Shown: positions 19,381 through 28,955, counted from the first letter of the stretch. The stretch is DNA of 64,000 nt from Pseudoalteromonas sp. T1lg23B (GCF_002964665.1 NZ_PQBZ01000042.1:186001-250000), one strand, 5' to 3'. The notes: generated from the letters alone by a model not told the origin. Numbers and translations: made by a program.

Positions 19381-21362
19381 ATTCCTTTCCTGCTTTGTGT
19401 TAGAGTGGTAATAAAATCGCCTTTAAGTTTGAATATCTCACTTGCGCTACGGGACAACCTGCGCCGCCAATTAGGGTATTCCAAATAAGTTCCGGGAATA
19501 TTTACCGGCAAGGTTTGCTCGTCAAGATCATCGAGCTGTAAACACAACATCTGGGCAGCAGAGCGAGACAGAGACAACATCAAACTCTCATATATGGTTA
19601 GCGCATCACTGTGTATCTCTAAGCCGGATACACCTGCATCGACCAGCCAGTTTAGCAATTTACGCTTTTCGCTTTCACGCTTAAGCTGCTCGTTTTCAAG
19701 TTCGCGTGCATCAAGTAACTTGTACTCAACGCGCAGTAACAAATCATCACCTTGCCACCATGCGACAAATGGTGGTACATCGTGGTTAGCAACCATCAAC
19801 AACGCTTGATGTCTCAACTCTGTTTGCGAAACAAACTCACCGTTATGGTCTTTTTCGAAATAAAATAATACGTTGCCTAGCATATTCGCTTCTTGCATCA
19901 CAGCTTTTATCTCTGGCGGAACGACGCCAAGATCTTCACCAATAACAAGCGTTTGCTGTAACTGAGACTCTATTTTGATCAGTGCTATTAAATGTTCGAA
20001 TGGATAATAAACATAACAACCCTGTCTTTTGTGCTCCACTTCAAAGCACCACCATAAGCGGCGGATAGCCATTACATGATCAATACGAAGGCCGCCTACT
20101 GCTCTCATGTTGCTGCGTAACAACTGCTTGAAAAACTCATATCTACGACGTTTAATTTTGAGTGGATTCAGCGCGGGCAGCCCCCAATCCTGACCGTTTT
20201 CGGCCCAAGGGTCCGGCGGAGCACCAACATGGGCATTGTGTGTATATAGCGCTTGGTTCGCCTGATATTCAAGGCTGTCATCAGCGCAACCCACTGCTAA
20301 GTCGTTAATAAGTCCAATGCGCATACCCATTTGCACAGCGAGCTGTTGACAGCTCTCTAATTGCAGCCACGCCAACCACTGCCAGTAAATCGCTTGCTCG
20401 TCCGTGCCTAAAGCCTCAAGTACTGTGGCAAATTCTTGTTGAAAAGCTAAGAATTGCGCCGCTCTGTGTGTTGATTGATGTTGTTTGAAATGCGCATAAA
20501 GCGCTTTGAGCAAGCCATATTTTTGTTCACTTACTTGTGAGTAATCTATATATGTCTGATTCTTTTGGTCGTCTAACTGAGATAACGATTGTTGGTACAA
20601 CGCAGCTAATTCCTCGCTACCTTTAAAGTCATCACACAAATCAACGGCGATGTATAAAGGGTTGAGAAGACTACGATGGTTCGGACTATAAGGGCTAACC
20701 CTGTGTACTTGTTCGCCAAACAGTAGATGCAGAGGATTTAGCAAGATATAATCACACCGCGATTTTGCACTGTGTGAGATTAAATCTTGCAAGTCACCAA
20801 AATCACCTATACCTAAGTTTCTATCGCTACGCAAAGTGTATAGTTGTACTGATAAACCAACAACATCCGCATCCAAAGGATTATAACATTCCGAAGGAAC
20901 CGACCATATTTGGGTGTCAAATCGGCCATATGACAAAGACAATAGCGCGTCGAAGTACCCGGTAGGGATAGGTTTAATCTGATAGGCAACTTCAACATAA
21001 CGCGTGCCTTCATACCGATATTCACCAACGACCACACCACTTGTCAGGTCAAACTGACACTCATAATCTAATGTGGCGATCTTTAAACTCGCAACACCAC
21101 CTATTTGGTGATCGGGCAGCTTTAATCTTAGCAGCCTATCATGTTGTTCTATCAAGCAGACTTCGTCGACAACACGCTGCCACGGGGCGATATCCAATTC
21201 AAAGTTCAGTTGTTCTATCAAAGCAGAGTCCGCTGTTTCTATCCCACAACAACGTAACGCCTGTTCTCTAACACGTTCTTCAAATACTACATGCTCGCCC
21301 GTGTACTTCGTGTAGTCATAGCCAATGCCATGCAAATAATAAAGCTGAGATAACCCCTGCAT
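19377..21362 (-). CDS. malQ: 4-alpha-glucanotransferase (amylomaltase)
   Basis: 661-residue GH77 enzyme that transfers glucan segments between maltodextrins. Family motifs include QLYTLRSDRNLGIGDFGDL, SPYSPNHRSLLNPLYI, MRIGLINDLAVG, LRIDHVMAIRRLWW (catalytic Asp region) and LVIGEDLGVVPPEI (catalytic Glu). It begins 8 bases after the CBM48 gene and overlaps glgB by 4 bases. Location in the glycogen operon rather than a mal regulon suggests a role in recycling short glucans left by GlgP and GlgX. Confidence 0.95.
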   Translation of the reverse strand: MQGLSQLYYLHGIGYDYTKYTGEHVVFEERVREQALRCCGIETADSALIEQLNFELDIAPWQRVVDEVCLIEQHDRLLRLKLPDHQIGGVASLKIATLDYECQFDLTSGVVVGEYRYEGTRYVEVAYQIKPIPTGYFDALLSLSYGRFDTQIWSVPSECYNPLDADVVGLSVQLYTLRSDRNLGIGDFGDLQDLISHSAKSRCDYILLNPLHLLFGEQVHRVSPYSPNHRSLLNPLYIAVDLCDDFKGSEELAALYQQSLSQLDDQKNQTYIDYSQVSEQKYGLLKALYAHFKQHQSTHRAAQFLAFQQEFATVLEALGTDEQAIYWQWLAWLQLESCQQLAVQMGMRIGLINDLAVGCADDSLEYQANQALYTHNAHVGAPPDPWAENGQDWGLPALNPLKIKRRRYEFFKQLLRSNMRAVGGLRIDHVMAIRRLWWCFEVEHKRQGCYVYYPFEHLIALIKIESQLQQTLVIGEDLGVVPPEIKAVMQEANMLGNVLFYFEKDHNGEFVSQTELRHQALLMVANHDVPPFVAWWQGDDLLLRVEYKLLDARELENEQLKRESEKRKLLNWLVDAGVSGLEIHSDALTIYESLMLSLSRSAAQMLCLQLDDLDEQTLPVNIPGTYLEYPNWRRRLSRSASEIFKLKGDFITTLTQSRKGI

Positions 21363-21370
21363 AGGTTCAG

Positions 21371-21673
21371 CTACACAAGTCGCTGGGTATTAACTACACT
21401 GTTTTCGGTACCAAAACTATTTGGCACATAAGCATCCGCATGGTGGTCATTATCCCATTTGCTTCCATCTATGAGATACTTGAAATGGTATTGTTTATCA
21501 ACGGGTAACCTTTGTTTCAGTTTGAATGCGCCATCTTTTTTGACAAACTTCATAGCTAATGGCTGCCAATCGGTAAACTCAGCAACAAGCTCGACTTTCT
21601 TAGCTTGGGGGTGTGAAAACTCAAAGGTGACTTCGGCTTCATCTTTAGTTTTAAAAAAGCGTTTGGTTAACAT
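21371..21673 (-). CDS. Small stand-alone CBM48 (isoamylase N-terminal-like) protein
   Basis: About 100 residues consisting of one glycogen-binding module: VELVAEFTDWQPLAMKFVKKD, then FKLKQRLPVDKQYHFKYLIDG, WDNDHHADAYVPNSFGTENS. The start is taken as the ATG at 21673, with GGAG about 9 bases upstream; the frame stays open to 21736. It has no catalytic domain and leads the glycogen operon, 8 bases ahead of malQ. It may bind glycogen or tether or regulate operon enzymes, in the manner of AMPK-beta-like domains; that role is inference. Confidence 0.85.
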   Translation of the reverse strand: MLTKRFFKTKDEAEVTFEFSHPQAKKVELVAEFTDWQPLAMKFVKKDGAFKLKQRLPVDKQYHFKYLIDGSKWDNDHHADAYVPNSFGTENSVVNTQRLV

Positions 21674-22121
21674 AGCAGGCTCCAAATAAACCATTCTGAT
21701 GGTAATTTTATCCTTGCCACAGTGCCGTGCCTTCAACTGCTTAACAATCGGAAACAGTGGTAGTCATATCAAGAGTAAACCAAATTAGTATTTACGCTTT
21801 ATGACAGTGCATTTTTGAAACGAATTTGCACCTTTTTTGTGCAAAACATCTCGTATTGGCCTGTGTTTAAGGTTCAAAGTAGATAGAGCAAAACACACAC
21901 CAACATTTTAAAGACTAAAGTAAGCTGTACTCTATATTCCTGTAAAGTGAATAAAATTAATACTACTCTCAATAAGTTACAAGAAAGCCATACAAATAAT
22001 TTACATTTTTGCACTGTATTGAACAAAAAAGCACAAAGCCTCAAGTTGTCCATTTCATTTCTATGCACAATACTTATATATTGCCCGGCTTTGAAAGCAG
22101 CTATATGGACGTAATTTAGTA
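21674..22121. promoter_or_regulatory. Divergent intergenic region upstream of the glycogen operon and GGDEF/EAL gene
   Basis: About 450 bases that must hold the promoters for the glycogen operon (leftward) and the GGDEF/EAL gene (rightward). An inverted repeat TTTGCAC-N7-GTGCAAA is at 21825-21845, about 150 bases upstream of the first operon start, with T6 in the loop. It could be an operator or a hairpin. The right part is very AT-rich. No convincing promoter boxes were assigned. Confidence 0.4.
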
Positions 22122-24056
22122 ATGAGTAACATATTGAAAAAGTTATGTATTAGTATTCTAGTTTTAGTAACTATAGGTTATATTACTAATCTGCTATGTA
22201 TCAAAGCGCTGCACAACTTACATCACCAAACTGATGTAAAACTTGAGACAGTCGCCTCCAAGTTTGTTCATCCAAGTGAGAACTTCGCATTTCGTGTCTT
22301 GTTATTTAATTTGCCAATCGTCAGCGCCAATGACAAAGATTATGTAAAAATCACTGAATCAGCAAAGTTCACCTCACTCATCGAAACACGTTTAGTATTA
22401 CAAAGAGCACTTACCAGCGTTGAAGCGATTGGTTATTTTATGCTGATAACATTAGCTATAATGTTCATGTTAAATCGACGCCGAAAATCGTCAAAACGAG
22501 ATGAAGATTTGAGCGTAATTGAGCAGCAAGTCATTAATTTGATCGATGCCATATCATCGTCATCGCAAAACAAAGAAGCTGCTGGTGATACCCAAAAACG
22601 AATCGCAACATTACTTGAGCATGCAAAAATATCCTTGGCCGATTCGAAACAAAAAAATGCCAGTTTGGCATTTCAAGATAAGCTCACACTATTAATAGAC
22701 CGACACGCCTACTTGCAGCATTTAGAAAAGCAACTTAAAGCAGCCGCAGAAACGGGTGAACGTTGCGGACTCCTGTTTATTGACCTCGATGGCTTTAAAC
22801 AAGTGAATGACGCTTTTGGTCACAGCTTTGGCGATGATATCCTTATTCAGGTAGCGCATCGTTTAAAAGCGATTGTAAAGCAATATCAGCTTGAAGATAT
22901 CGATCCTTCGCTCGCACTAGAAAGAAATTTGTCCAGACTCGGTGGCGATGAGTTTTCACTGTTTATTCCTCACTTAAAACACCCGAGTGTTTGCAATGAC
23001 ATCGCTCAAACAGTACTCAATGAAATTGAACGTGATTTTCACCTTGGAAATAAGCTTATTAAAATAGGTGCTAGTATCGGTATTGCAATCTATCCAGAGA
23101 GTGCAGCCAGGCCAAACGCACTTTTACAAATGGCTGATGTCGCCATGTATCGGGCAAAGTCTGATGGTAGAGGAATATTTCGAGTATATTCTCCTGAAAT
23201 GGGTAACAAGATGCGCCGCTATCACTATTTACTCGAGGAACTCAGAACAGCAATATCTGAACATAACTTTCACTTGTCGTTTCAACCCATTGTTCACGTA
23301 GAAGATTGTGCCATCGATTACTTTGAAGCATTAGTAAGGTGGCACCACCCTGTGGAAGGTATGATAGCCCCCGATGAATTTATCCCCATCGCAGAAGAAA
23401 CCAATCTGATCCTTGAACTTGGTGACTGGATTTTAACCACTGCCTGTCAACAAATGTACTCATGGTACAAAGCGGGTATGAAACAAGTTCGAATTTCAGT
23501 GAATGTTTCAGGTGTGCAACTCAAACACCGAGATGTGCATGAATGGGTGACAGCTACATTACACAACACGCAATTGCCTGCACAGTCGCTTATGTTGGAA
23601 ATTACAGAATCAACGCTCATTACTGCAAGTGAGAAAATAATCAAACAACTGGAAGCATGCAGAAAAATGGGTGTAACCATCGCTATCGACGACTTTGGTA
23701 CAGGATTTAGTTCATTAAGTACACTGGCCGATTTACCCATAGATGTACTCAAAGTTGATAAACACTTTATCAATCAAGCCAAGAGTAACGTTAAATATCA
23801 GCAAATATTACGCTCTATCAGTGAACTGGGTAATCAACTATCGTTGCGTGTTATCGCAGAGGGGGTAGAAGAACTTGAGCAATTTGAACTGGTAAAAAAT
23901 ATGGGGATCCGTTGTGTGCAAGGCTACCATGTAAGCAAGCCGCAAAGCTCACAAAGTGTTGGCAACAAGGTACTCAGATCTGGTATGAATCAGATGGCCG
24001 CCACAGGCACAGGCGTATGGTTGCCCGATGACAGCACTAAGACCTCAACACACTAG
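22122..24056 (+). CDS. Membrane GGDEF-EAL protein (c-di-GMP synthesis/degradation)
   Basis: 644 residues. An N-terminal helix (about 8-28) and a second helix (about 103-117) enclose a short periplasmic sensor segment. A GGDEF domain follows with LFIDLDGFKQVNDAFGH and RLGGDEFSLF (about 273), so cyclase chemistry looks possible. The EAL domain has YFEALVRWHHP (about 400), DDFGTGFSSL and VIAEGVEELEQ, keeping the key catalytic motifs of c-di-GMP phosphodiesterases. Both halves look intact, so net activity cannot be predicted. It stands alone on the plus strand. Confidence 0.93.
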   Translation: MSNILKKLCISILVLVTIGYITNLLCIKALHNLHHQTDVKLETVASKFVHPSENFAFRVLLFNLPIVSANDKDYVKITESAKFTSLIETRLVLQRALTSVEAIGYFMLITLAIMFMLNRRRKSSKRDEDLSVIEQQVINLIDAISSSSQNKEAAGDTQKRIATLLEHAKISLADSKQKNASLAFQDKLTLLIDRHAYLQHLEKQLKAAAETGERCGLLFIDLDGFKQVNDAFGHSFGDDILIQVAHRLKAIVKQYQLEDIDPSLALERNLSRLGGDEFSLFIPHLKHPSVCNDIAQTVLNEIERDFHLGNKLIKIGASIGIAIYPESAARPNALLQMADVAMYRAKSDGRGIFRVYSPEMGNKMRRYHYLLEELRTAISEHNFHLSFQPIVHVEDCAIDYFEALVRWHHPVEGMIAPDEFIPIAEETNLILELGDWILTTACQQMYSWYKAGMKQVRISVNVSGVQLKHRDVHEWVTATLHNTQLPAQSLMLEITESTLITASEKIIKQLEACRKMGVTIAIDDFGTGFSSLSTLADLPIDVLKVDKHFINQAKSNVKYQQILRSISELGNQLSLRVIAEGVEELEQFELVKNMGIRCVQGYHVSKPQSSQSVGNKVLRSGMNQMAATGTGVWLPDDSTKTSTH

Positions 24057-24406
24057 GTAACATCATTTATTAGCTCACTATGTTTTTCCATTGCTGTTAT
24101 TTTTGAGTCGCTGTGAAGTCAAACGAGATAAACGATGAAAATGTACGCGTATTTTTCACTTCAAAATAACTTAATCTGTAAGGTAGAGTCCGATACTGTC
24201 TATCCATTCGAATAACAATGCTAACAAGGGTCACTTTGTTAACCGCTTGGTCTTTTTAACCAAATTATCCGCTAACTATGTATATTATAACTTTTCTTAC
24301 CAACACATCAATTTTAACCGATTGATTTTATTGCATTAAAAACTTGGCTCAGATCCTGCTAATTTCAGCAAACTAGGCATTTTTTAAATAAAATTAAGAG
24401 AAAATT
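24057..24406. other. Intergenic, AT-rich, nothing recognised
   Basis: 350 bases with no convincing ORF or hairpin. A purine-rich ribosome-binding stretch (AAGAGA) lies just before the next gene. Confidence 0.5.
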
Positions 24407-24979
24407 ATGGATATTCAGAACATTAGGAAACATCAGTACTGGTTAGTGATAATGGTTACAGCTTTTGCAGCTCTTACTCTTGCATGGGAGCATTTTAATG
24501 GCGGAGTTTTAAGTCACCACTTATTACACAACCCCAGTTACCCAAGCATCTCTAACTATTGGAGCATGTTGATCCTTCCTAGCCTCGCGTGGTTTACAGC
24601 TCACACAGTGATAAAACGAATTAAACTTCAACACCATGAAGGTATGAACGCAAAGGGAACAATACCAACACACACTAAAATGGGTTTTGTTATCATGTTT
24701 TGCGTAACAGCGTTGCAGTCAATTGCTTGGGTTGCAGGACAGCAAGATCTAACCATGTATATTGCCGTCGGTATACTCGTAGCAGGTCTGTTTGTGCCAA
24801 TTTATCGCGCTGAATGTATTCTGGCGCACGTTTTAGCCTCTTCGGTGGTATTTGGTGCGGTTATTCCACTGATCGGAATAGTGGTATTAGCATTGATTTC
24901 TGCACTTTCGAACCTCTGTATCAAGCCGCTAATTATAAACATGTTGATACGTACAAGAGTGCTGAAAGTTTCAGAGTAA
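24407..24979 (+). CDS. Uncharacterised five-helix membrane protein
   Basis: 190 residues with about five hydrophobic segments (roughly 12-28, 48-66, 88-107, 112-130, 135-160) and a basic C-terminus. No enzyme motif or named family was recognised. A good ribosome-binding stretch precedes the ATG and a strong hairpin follows convergently with the lipoprotein gene. It is probably an inner-membrane protein; function unknown. Confidence 0.65.
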   Translation: MDIQNIRKHQYWLVIMVTAFAALTLAWEHFNGGVLSHHLLHNPSYPSISNYWSMLILPSLAWFTAHTVIKRIKLQHHEGMNAKGTIPTHTKMGFVIMFCVTALQSIAWVAGQQDLTMYIAVGILVAGLFVPIYRAECILAHVLASSVVFGAVIPLIGIVVLALISALSNLCIKPLIINMLIRTRVLKVSE

Positions 24980-25018
24980 CTGTGTCTGAGACCTTTTTTA
25001 AAGGGCTGTGTAGATTCA

Positions 25019-25041
25019 CCGTGCGTGCTAGACACGCACGG
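25019..25041. terminator. Strong hairpin between convergent genes
   Basis: A perfect 9-bp stem CCGTGCGTG / CACGCACGG with loop CTAGA sits between the membrane-protein gene (plus) and the lipoprotein gene (minus). There is little T-tract on either side, so it acts either as a weak bidirectional terminator or as an mRNA-stabilising hairpin. Confidence 0.6.
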
Positions 25042-25053
25042 CCTTAAGCACGT

Positions 25054-25596
25054 TTATGCGCCTGTAATTAACTTTGGAAAGTTTTCGTTTGCTACGATTT
25101 TTCCAATTAAGTTTTGTACAGCAGGCATTAGCGCTTGAGCAGTTTGGTTACATGCTGTTTCACCATAAAAGCTACTTGTAAATGAATAGCTTTCAGAAAC
25201 AGATAGTGATTGCCCATTAGAAGACTCCACTGTCATAGCAATGTCCCAGCTACCTGAAGCTGATGAGAAATCAATAGAGTTTAATGTGCCGGTTAATGTT
25301 ACAGGCGCTGCTGTATCAAAAGCTTCAGCCATTTTAAGCTCATCAATTAGTGCCTTACGAATAAAGCCCTCAAATGTGTCACCATCAGGTGTTTTGATTG
25401 GACCGACACCTCTACACATAATGCTGGTTTTGCTCTTTCCTTCAGCATTAAACTCACCTACATTAATTTGCGAGCTCGCAATCTGTTTTAACGAGGATAT
25501 GTTATCAACCGATACAGCGTAGCGATTAACAGAATAAGTAGAGCATCCTGAAACACTCAAAAGAATTAATGAGGCTAGACCCAACTTTTTTAACAT
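25054..25596 (-). CDS. Putative lipoprotein of unknown function
   Basis: 180 residues with a lipoprotein signal: charged start MLKK, hydrophobic core, then lipobox SVSGC. The mature part contains ISSLKQIASSQINVGEF, a conserved-looking MCRGVGPIKTPDG, and DTAAPVTLTGTLNSIDFSS followed by Ser-rich strands, suggesting a YajG/DUF-type outer-membrane lipoprotein fold. No enzymatic motif is seen. Its transcript would face the hairpin at 25019-25041. Confidence 0.75.
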   Translation of the reverse strand: MLKKLGLASLILLSVSGCSTYSVNRYAVSVDNISSLKQIASSQINVGEFNAEGKSKTSIMCRGVGPIKTPDGDTFEGFIRKALIDELKMAEAFDTAAPVTLTGTLNSIDFSSASGSWDIAMTVESSNGQSLSVSESYSFTSSFYGETACNQTAQALMPAVQNLIGKIVANENFPKLITGA

Positions 25597-26443
25597 TTGT
25601 ACTTCTCCTTAGGTTTATATATCCGAATAGTTTCGAATTCATTACTAGATGCCGCGTAAAACGGCCACGAAATGACGGCGGAAGAGCCTCTTTTACTGTT
25701 CAAAAACATGCTTCTCTCGCAACCGAAACATTTCCAAAAATGCTCGCTCATAATCTCACCTTCTAAGGCCCAGCCTATGTATTTTATCAACTGAAAGTGA
25801 GCTTGGTGCAGTAGACCTGCTATACGTTCGTGTGTCCAAAGTCATGTACTAAAACAGCAAAATAGACTTTTATGGGCTAGCGTTATTTGATGAGACCAAC
25901 CCTTTGGAATAGCCTAGACTATCGTCAATCATGCTTAATCTTGGTAGAAAAATGAGATAACACTCACAATGGAGGCGCGCATAAACTTCGAATCATACAT
26001 TTAAGCAGATGTAATTTTCACAATATAGACATTGCGATAATGTCCACAAAAAGAACTCTGGGTTAGCCAAAAAATATGCTATTTAAATCAATTCACTCCG
26101 AGAAAAACTCATCTTTCCTTATAAATTAGCAACATAATCAGAACCATTGAAAATACATGTGAGGATTTTACACATCGTCACTTAAAACAACGCAAGGTAC
26201 TATTATTGCCAGTTTTGGGATTTTGGACCCGAATCTTAAAAACGGCGTAAAACTACCATTTGTTGAATGTATGAACAACTAGTTTTACCTATTTTGTCAC
26301 ATTAATTTAATGCCATCATTCCTATATTTCCATACAGATCAGAAATATCTTTATTAATTTCAGTAATTTAGCTTAGCTCATACACTCAGTACCAAAAAGA
26401 CATTTAAGCCCGTGTAAAACGTCAACAGATATGAAAATAGCCC
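25597..26443. other. Gene-poor accessory DNA
   Basis: About 850 bases without a supported gene. A short palindrome GACATT-N5-AATGTC is near 26031. A 66-codon minus-strand frame at 25590-25790 overlaps the lipoprotein start and has no recognisable homology. The region is the left edge of the mosaic that ends at the Lrp gene. Confidence 0.5.
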
Positions 26444-26539
26444 CCCACCTAACGCTTAAATTTGGTTTCTAATATTACCGATGAATTGGTCCGCTCTACC
26501 CCTTCCAAATTTCCCATATCACCCAAAATCGTGCTCAAC
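26444..26539 (-). repeat. Partial duplicate of the 3' end of the Lrp-family gene
   Basis: 96 bases matching 31790-31885 with only two differences (26515 C for T, 26522 C for T). They encode the last ~29 residues of the regulator (two substitutions) including its TAG stop. The match begins and ends abruptly, so it is a direct-repeat fragment, not a second gene. See the findings on the accessory mosaic. Confidence 0.95.
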
Positions 26540-26542
26540 AAG

Positions 26543-26559
26543 TTTGAGTGACTGTCCTT
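26543..26559 (+). repeat. Copy 1 of a 17-bp direct repeat
   Basis: TTTGAGTGACTGTCCTT, also present at 30404-30420 in the same orientation. This copy lies 3 bases from the breakpoint of the Lrp-gene fragment, which suggests that it marks a recombination or transposition edge. Confidence 0.8.
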
Positions 26560-26851
26560 TTTAGGTAATAGGTAATGAGTCTGCCCGTTGCGTAAAACTG
26601 TAAATGGCCAGATTGCGCTTCGTTTATGCCGCCCTACCGCGCTATACCTTTTTGTGTTCTAGCAGATCATTGGATGGCGCCTTCAGCTTACTCAACCTAC
26701 GTTTCCTATCGAAGTAGATACAGCAGCAAGAAGTGATTACTTTTGGGTGCAAACGCTTGTTAGGTACAATTTTCAAGGTAGACGATCAATAACTTGGTTT
26801 GTTACCCGTAACCTGCCACACTTAGCTCGCATTTTATATTAGGTAACCACT
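26560..26851. other. Intergenic upstream of the RRM gene
   Basis: About 290 bases with no ORF. On the minus strand a stretch near 26610-26640 reads GTAGGGCGGCATAAACGAAG, reminiscent of dispersed palindromic repeats, but no full repeat unit was established. The 3' part should carry the RRM gene promoter and leader. Confidence 0.4.
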
Positions 26852-27091
26852 ATGAAACTTTTAGTTCGCAATTTAGAGCGTACAACATCTGAACATGAAA
26901 TTCGTGTTCTGTTTTCTTCTCACGGCACTGTAAGTGAGTGCAACCTAGTTTTAGACCAAGAAACTAGCCAATCAAAAGGCTTCGCATTTGTTGAAATGCC
27001 TAACGAAAACGAAGCAAAAACAGCCATTGAGAAATTACACCTTTCAACTGTGGATAAGAGCAAAATCAGAGTTAAATTAGCTCAAAACTAA
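26852..27091 (+). CDS. Small RRM-type RNA-binding protein
   Basis: 79 residues forming one RNA-recognition motif: RNP2-like LLVRNL near the start and RNP1 KGFAFVEM (about 46-53), with the usual beta-alpha-beta-beta-alpha-beta pattern. Bacterial single-RRM proteins of this type are often linked to cold adaptation or mRNA handling, but no target is known here. It is monocistronic, inside the accessory mosaic, with a long non-coding upstream stretch. Confidence 0.88.
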   Translation: MKLLVRNLERTTSEHEIRVLFSSHGTVSECNLVLDQETSQSKGFAFVEMPNENEAKTAIEKLHLSTVDKSKIRVKLAQN

Positions 27092-27116
27092 AAACCAAAA
27101 ACGTCTATAACCCATA

Positions 27117-27420
27117 GATATTCATGGTTTGGTATCAGATTAATATAGTGGTCAGTACTTTTTGGCCACCTCGTTATAAGCTTCCCAACACTGCCTTTCT
27201 TTCATAATTGGCGAGTAACCATTATTATGTTTGTGAGGTCAACACCGATTGTCATAACCAACGATATTTGATGAGATTGCTCCCGATGCCTCAGTCATAT
27301 TTTGATAGCCCACTCTAGGCATTCATTCTGTTTTAAAACTTCTAAAAAAGCGCTCTATTGGCGCATTATCTCAACAGTTTCACTCTGTATGAGAAGCTTT
27401 GATTCACGCCATGATAAGCC
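27117..27420 (-). pseudogene. Decayed IS3-family transposase (C-terminal part of OrfB)
   Basis: No open frame survives, but on the minus strand the frame from about 27371 reads DNAPIERFFRSFKTE, stop, MPRVGYQNMTEAS, then IVGYDN, stop, PHKHNNGYSPIMKERQCWEA and NEVAKKY. This is the end of an IS3-type DDE integrase (usual DNAPIERFFRSLKTEW...RPHKHNGG). The stops sit at Trp or Arg positions (TGG or CGA to TGA). Upstream, HGVNQSFSYR is in another frame and a 2-base loss lies near 27380. The insertion sequence is long dead; the N-terminal half and left terminus were not found. Confidence 0.85.
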
Positions 27421-27640
27421 AGATAATAAGCAAGACAAGCGCAGTCACTTAAAAGTGCTGCGCATACATAGGAATTGATGTTAACGCTTTCTAAAAGTGC
27501 ACAAATTTACGTGTCTGTGTTTCATCACTGACACGTTTTTCCACCCTGACTGAAACATGATTCAAGTAACTTGCCTACGCGCTTATTCCCATCAAACTCA
27601 CTATTGCTTCTTTAGTTAACCCAATGATCCGCACTCTATA
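27421..27640. other. Remnant DNA beside the IS fossil
   Basis: About 220 bases of apparently non-coding sequence between the transposase fossil and the serine hydrolase. It may be further IS debris; nothing could be aligned with confidence. Confidence 0.35.
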
Positions 27641-28849
27641 TCACTTCAAAAGCGTGATGCCATATCGCTGTAAATAGTCATAAAAATCGTCTCTTATCTC
27701 ATAGCCAAGCCCTGCTCGCACTGAGCCACCATTACTAAACATAATGGCGCCCCATTTCTCTTGTGTTGAGAGCATCACAAGCGCTTTCACACCCGGATCT
27801 GTGCCACTGTGCATATGTTTACCTTTCACATTGGCCCAAGCTAAACCGGGTATTGGGCTTATGTCTGGCAGTTGAATTCGCAGCATGTCATCTACGGTTT
27901 TTTTGCTTAAAACGGTTGTGCCATTTTGCGCTTTACCGACATTAATAAACACATATAAAAAGCGCATAAACTCTGATGTTGATGTGACTAAGCCACCATC
28001 AGGGTAAGTCGTTACATCGTAAAAACCAATGGCTTCATAGCGATTAGTGAACATGTTGTAGTCGTAAGGCATTGCCATCTTGGCGCGCTCTGCTTGGTAA
28101 GTGAACCACGCTGAGTGAGTCATGCCCAGCGGTAGAAAAATATATTCGCGACAAAACTCTGCAAACGGCTGCGCCGAGATTTGTTCTACCAAATAGCCAA
28201 TTAAACCAAAGGCCACATTACTATATTCAACACCAGTACCGGGCTTTGAGTCATTAAAGTTCACGTCAGCATCATAATGACGGCCATCAACCGCAAAATA
28301 GTTTTGCATAAACTCACCCAGTGGCTCAGCAGTTTTATCTGGTCGCCCAATAACATCATAAGTATCCCAGTAGGCGCCTTTTATAAAGAACAAGCCATCA
28401 GAAATACTCGATGTGTGCGTTAATAGCATTCTAAATGTGATGGGAGTGTTAGGAAAACTGGGGTTGCGAACCTTGAATGGCAAAAACTGACTAATATCAT
28501 CATCTAGTTTGAATTTACCTTGCTCATAAAGCACCATTAATGCCGTTGCGCTAACAAGTTTAGAAACCGATGCCACGCGATATAAAGTCTCAGGCGTAGC
28601 TTCACGCTACTGTTCGATATTGGCATATCCATACCCTTTAGAAAACAGCACTTTATCTTTTTCAAAAATCAACACTGTCGCACTGGGCTGTTTTGCGGCT
28701 TCTAACTGCTGGCTGATCAATGTATCTAACTCTTTTGCTGTGGGACGTAAATAAAGATGTAAATCAACGTAGACCATCCACGCGAGTATTAATCCTACTG
28801 TGATAAGCAGTGAAATACCCAGCTTTTTAAGCAAGTTCTTTATTATCAT
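27641..28849 (-). pseudogene. Beta-lactamase-fold serine hydrolase with in-frame TAG
   Basis: A class C beta-lactamase/PBP-like hydrolase of about 400 residues in one frame, broken by TAG at 28607-28609 after ...GYANIEQ. The frame continues REATPETLYRVASVSKLVSA to 27641. Catalytic motifs are SVSK (SxxK), YSN in GVEYSNVAFG and HSG in KHMHSGTDPG. The N-terminal piece holds a membrane anchor (about 8-30). The start chosen is the ATG at 28849, with GGA about 8 bases upstream. The stop most likely replaced a Gln codon (CAG to TAG). Alternative initiation at 28576 would remove the anchor. Confidence 0.88.
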
Positions 28850-28916
28850 TGTTTTTCCATCACATGATATATATTTCAAAAGATTATATAAGTAAATAGG
28901 CTTTCTTAGACTCTAT

Positions 28917-28950
28917 AATAAAGCCGGATAGCTGACTATCCGGCTTTATT
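28917..28950. terminator. Perfect hairpin terminator after the RsgA-like gene
   Basis: 15-bp perfect stem AATAAAGCCGGATAG / CTATCCGGCTTTATT with loop CTGA, just downstream of the RsgA-like gene and upstream of the hydrolase on the minus strand. Confidence 0.85.
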
Positions 28951-28955
28951 ATCAA

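Noticed and set aside
25590..25790. 66-codon minus-strand frame beside the lipoprotein start
   Set aside because: It overlaps the lipoprotein gene, has no recognisable family and weak start context; not annotated as a gene.
26444..26539. Second Lrp-family gene
   Set aside because: Only the last ~29 codons are present, without HTH or start; it is a duplicated fragment.
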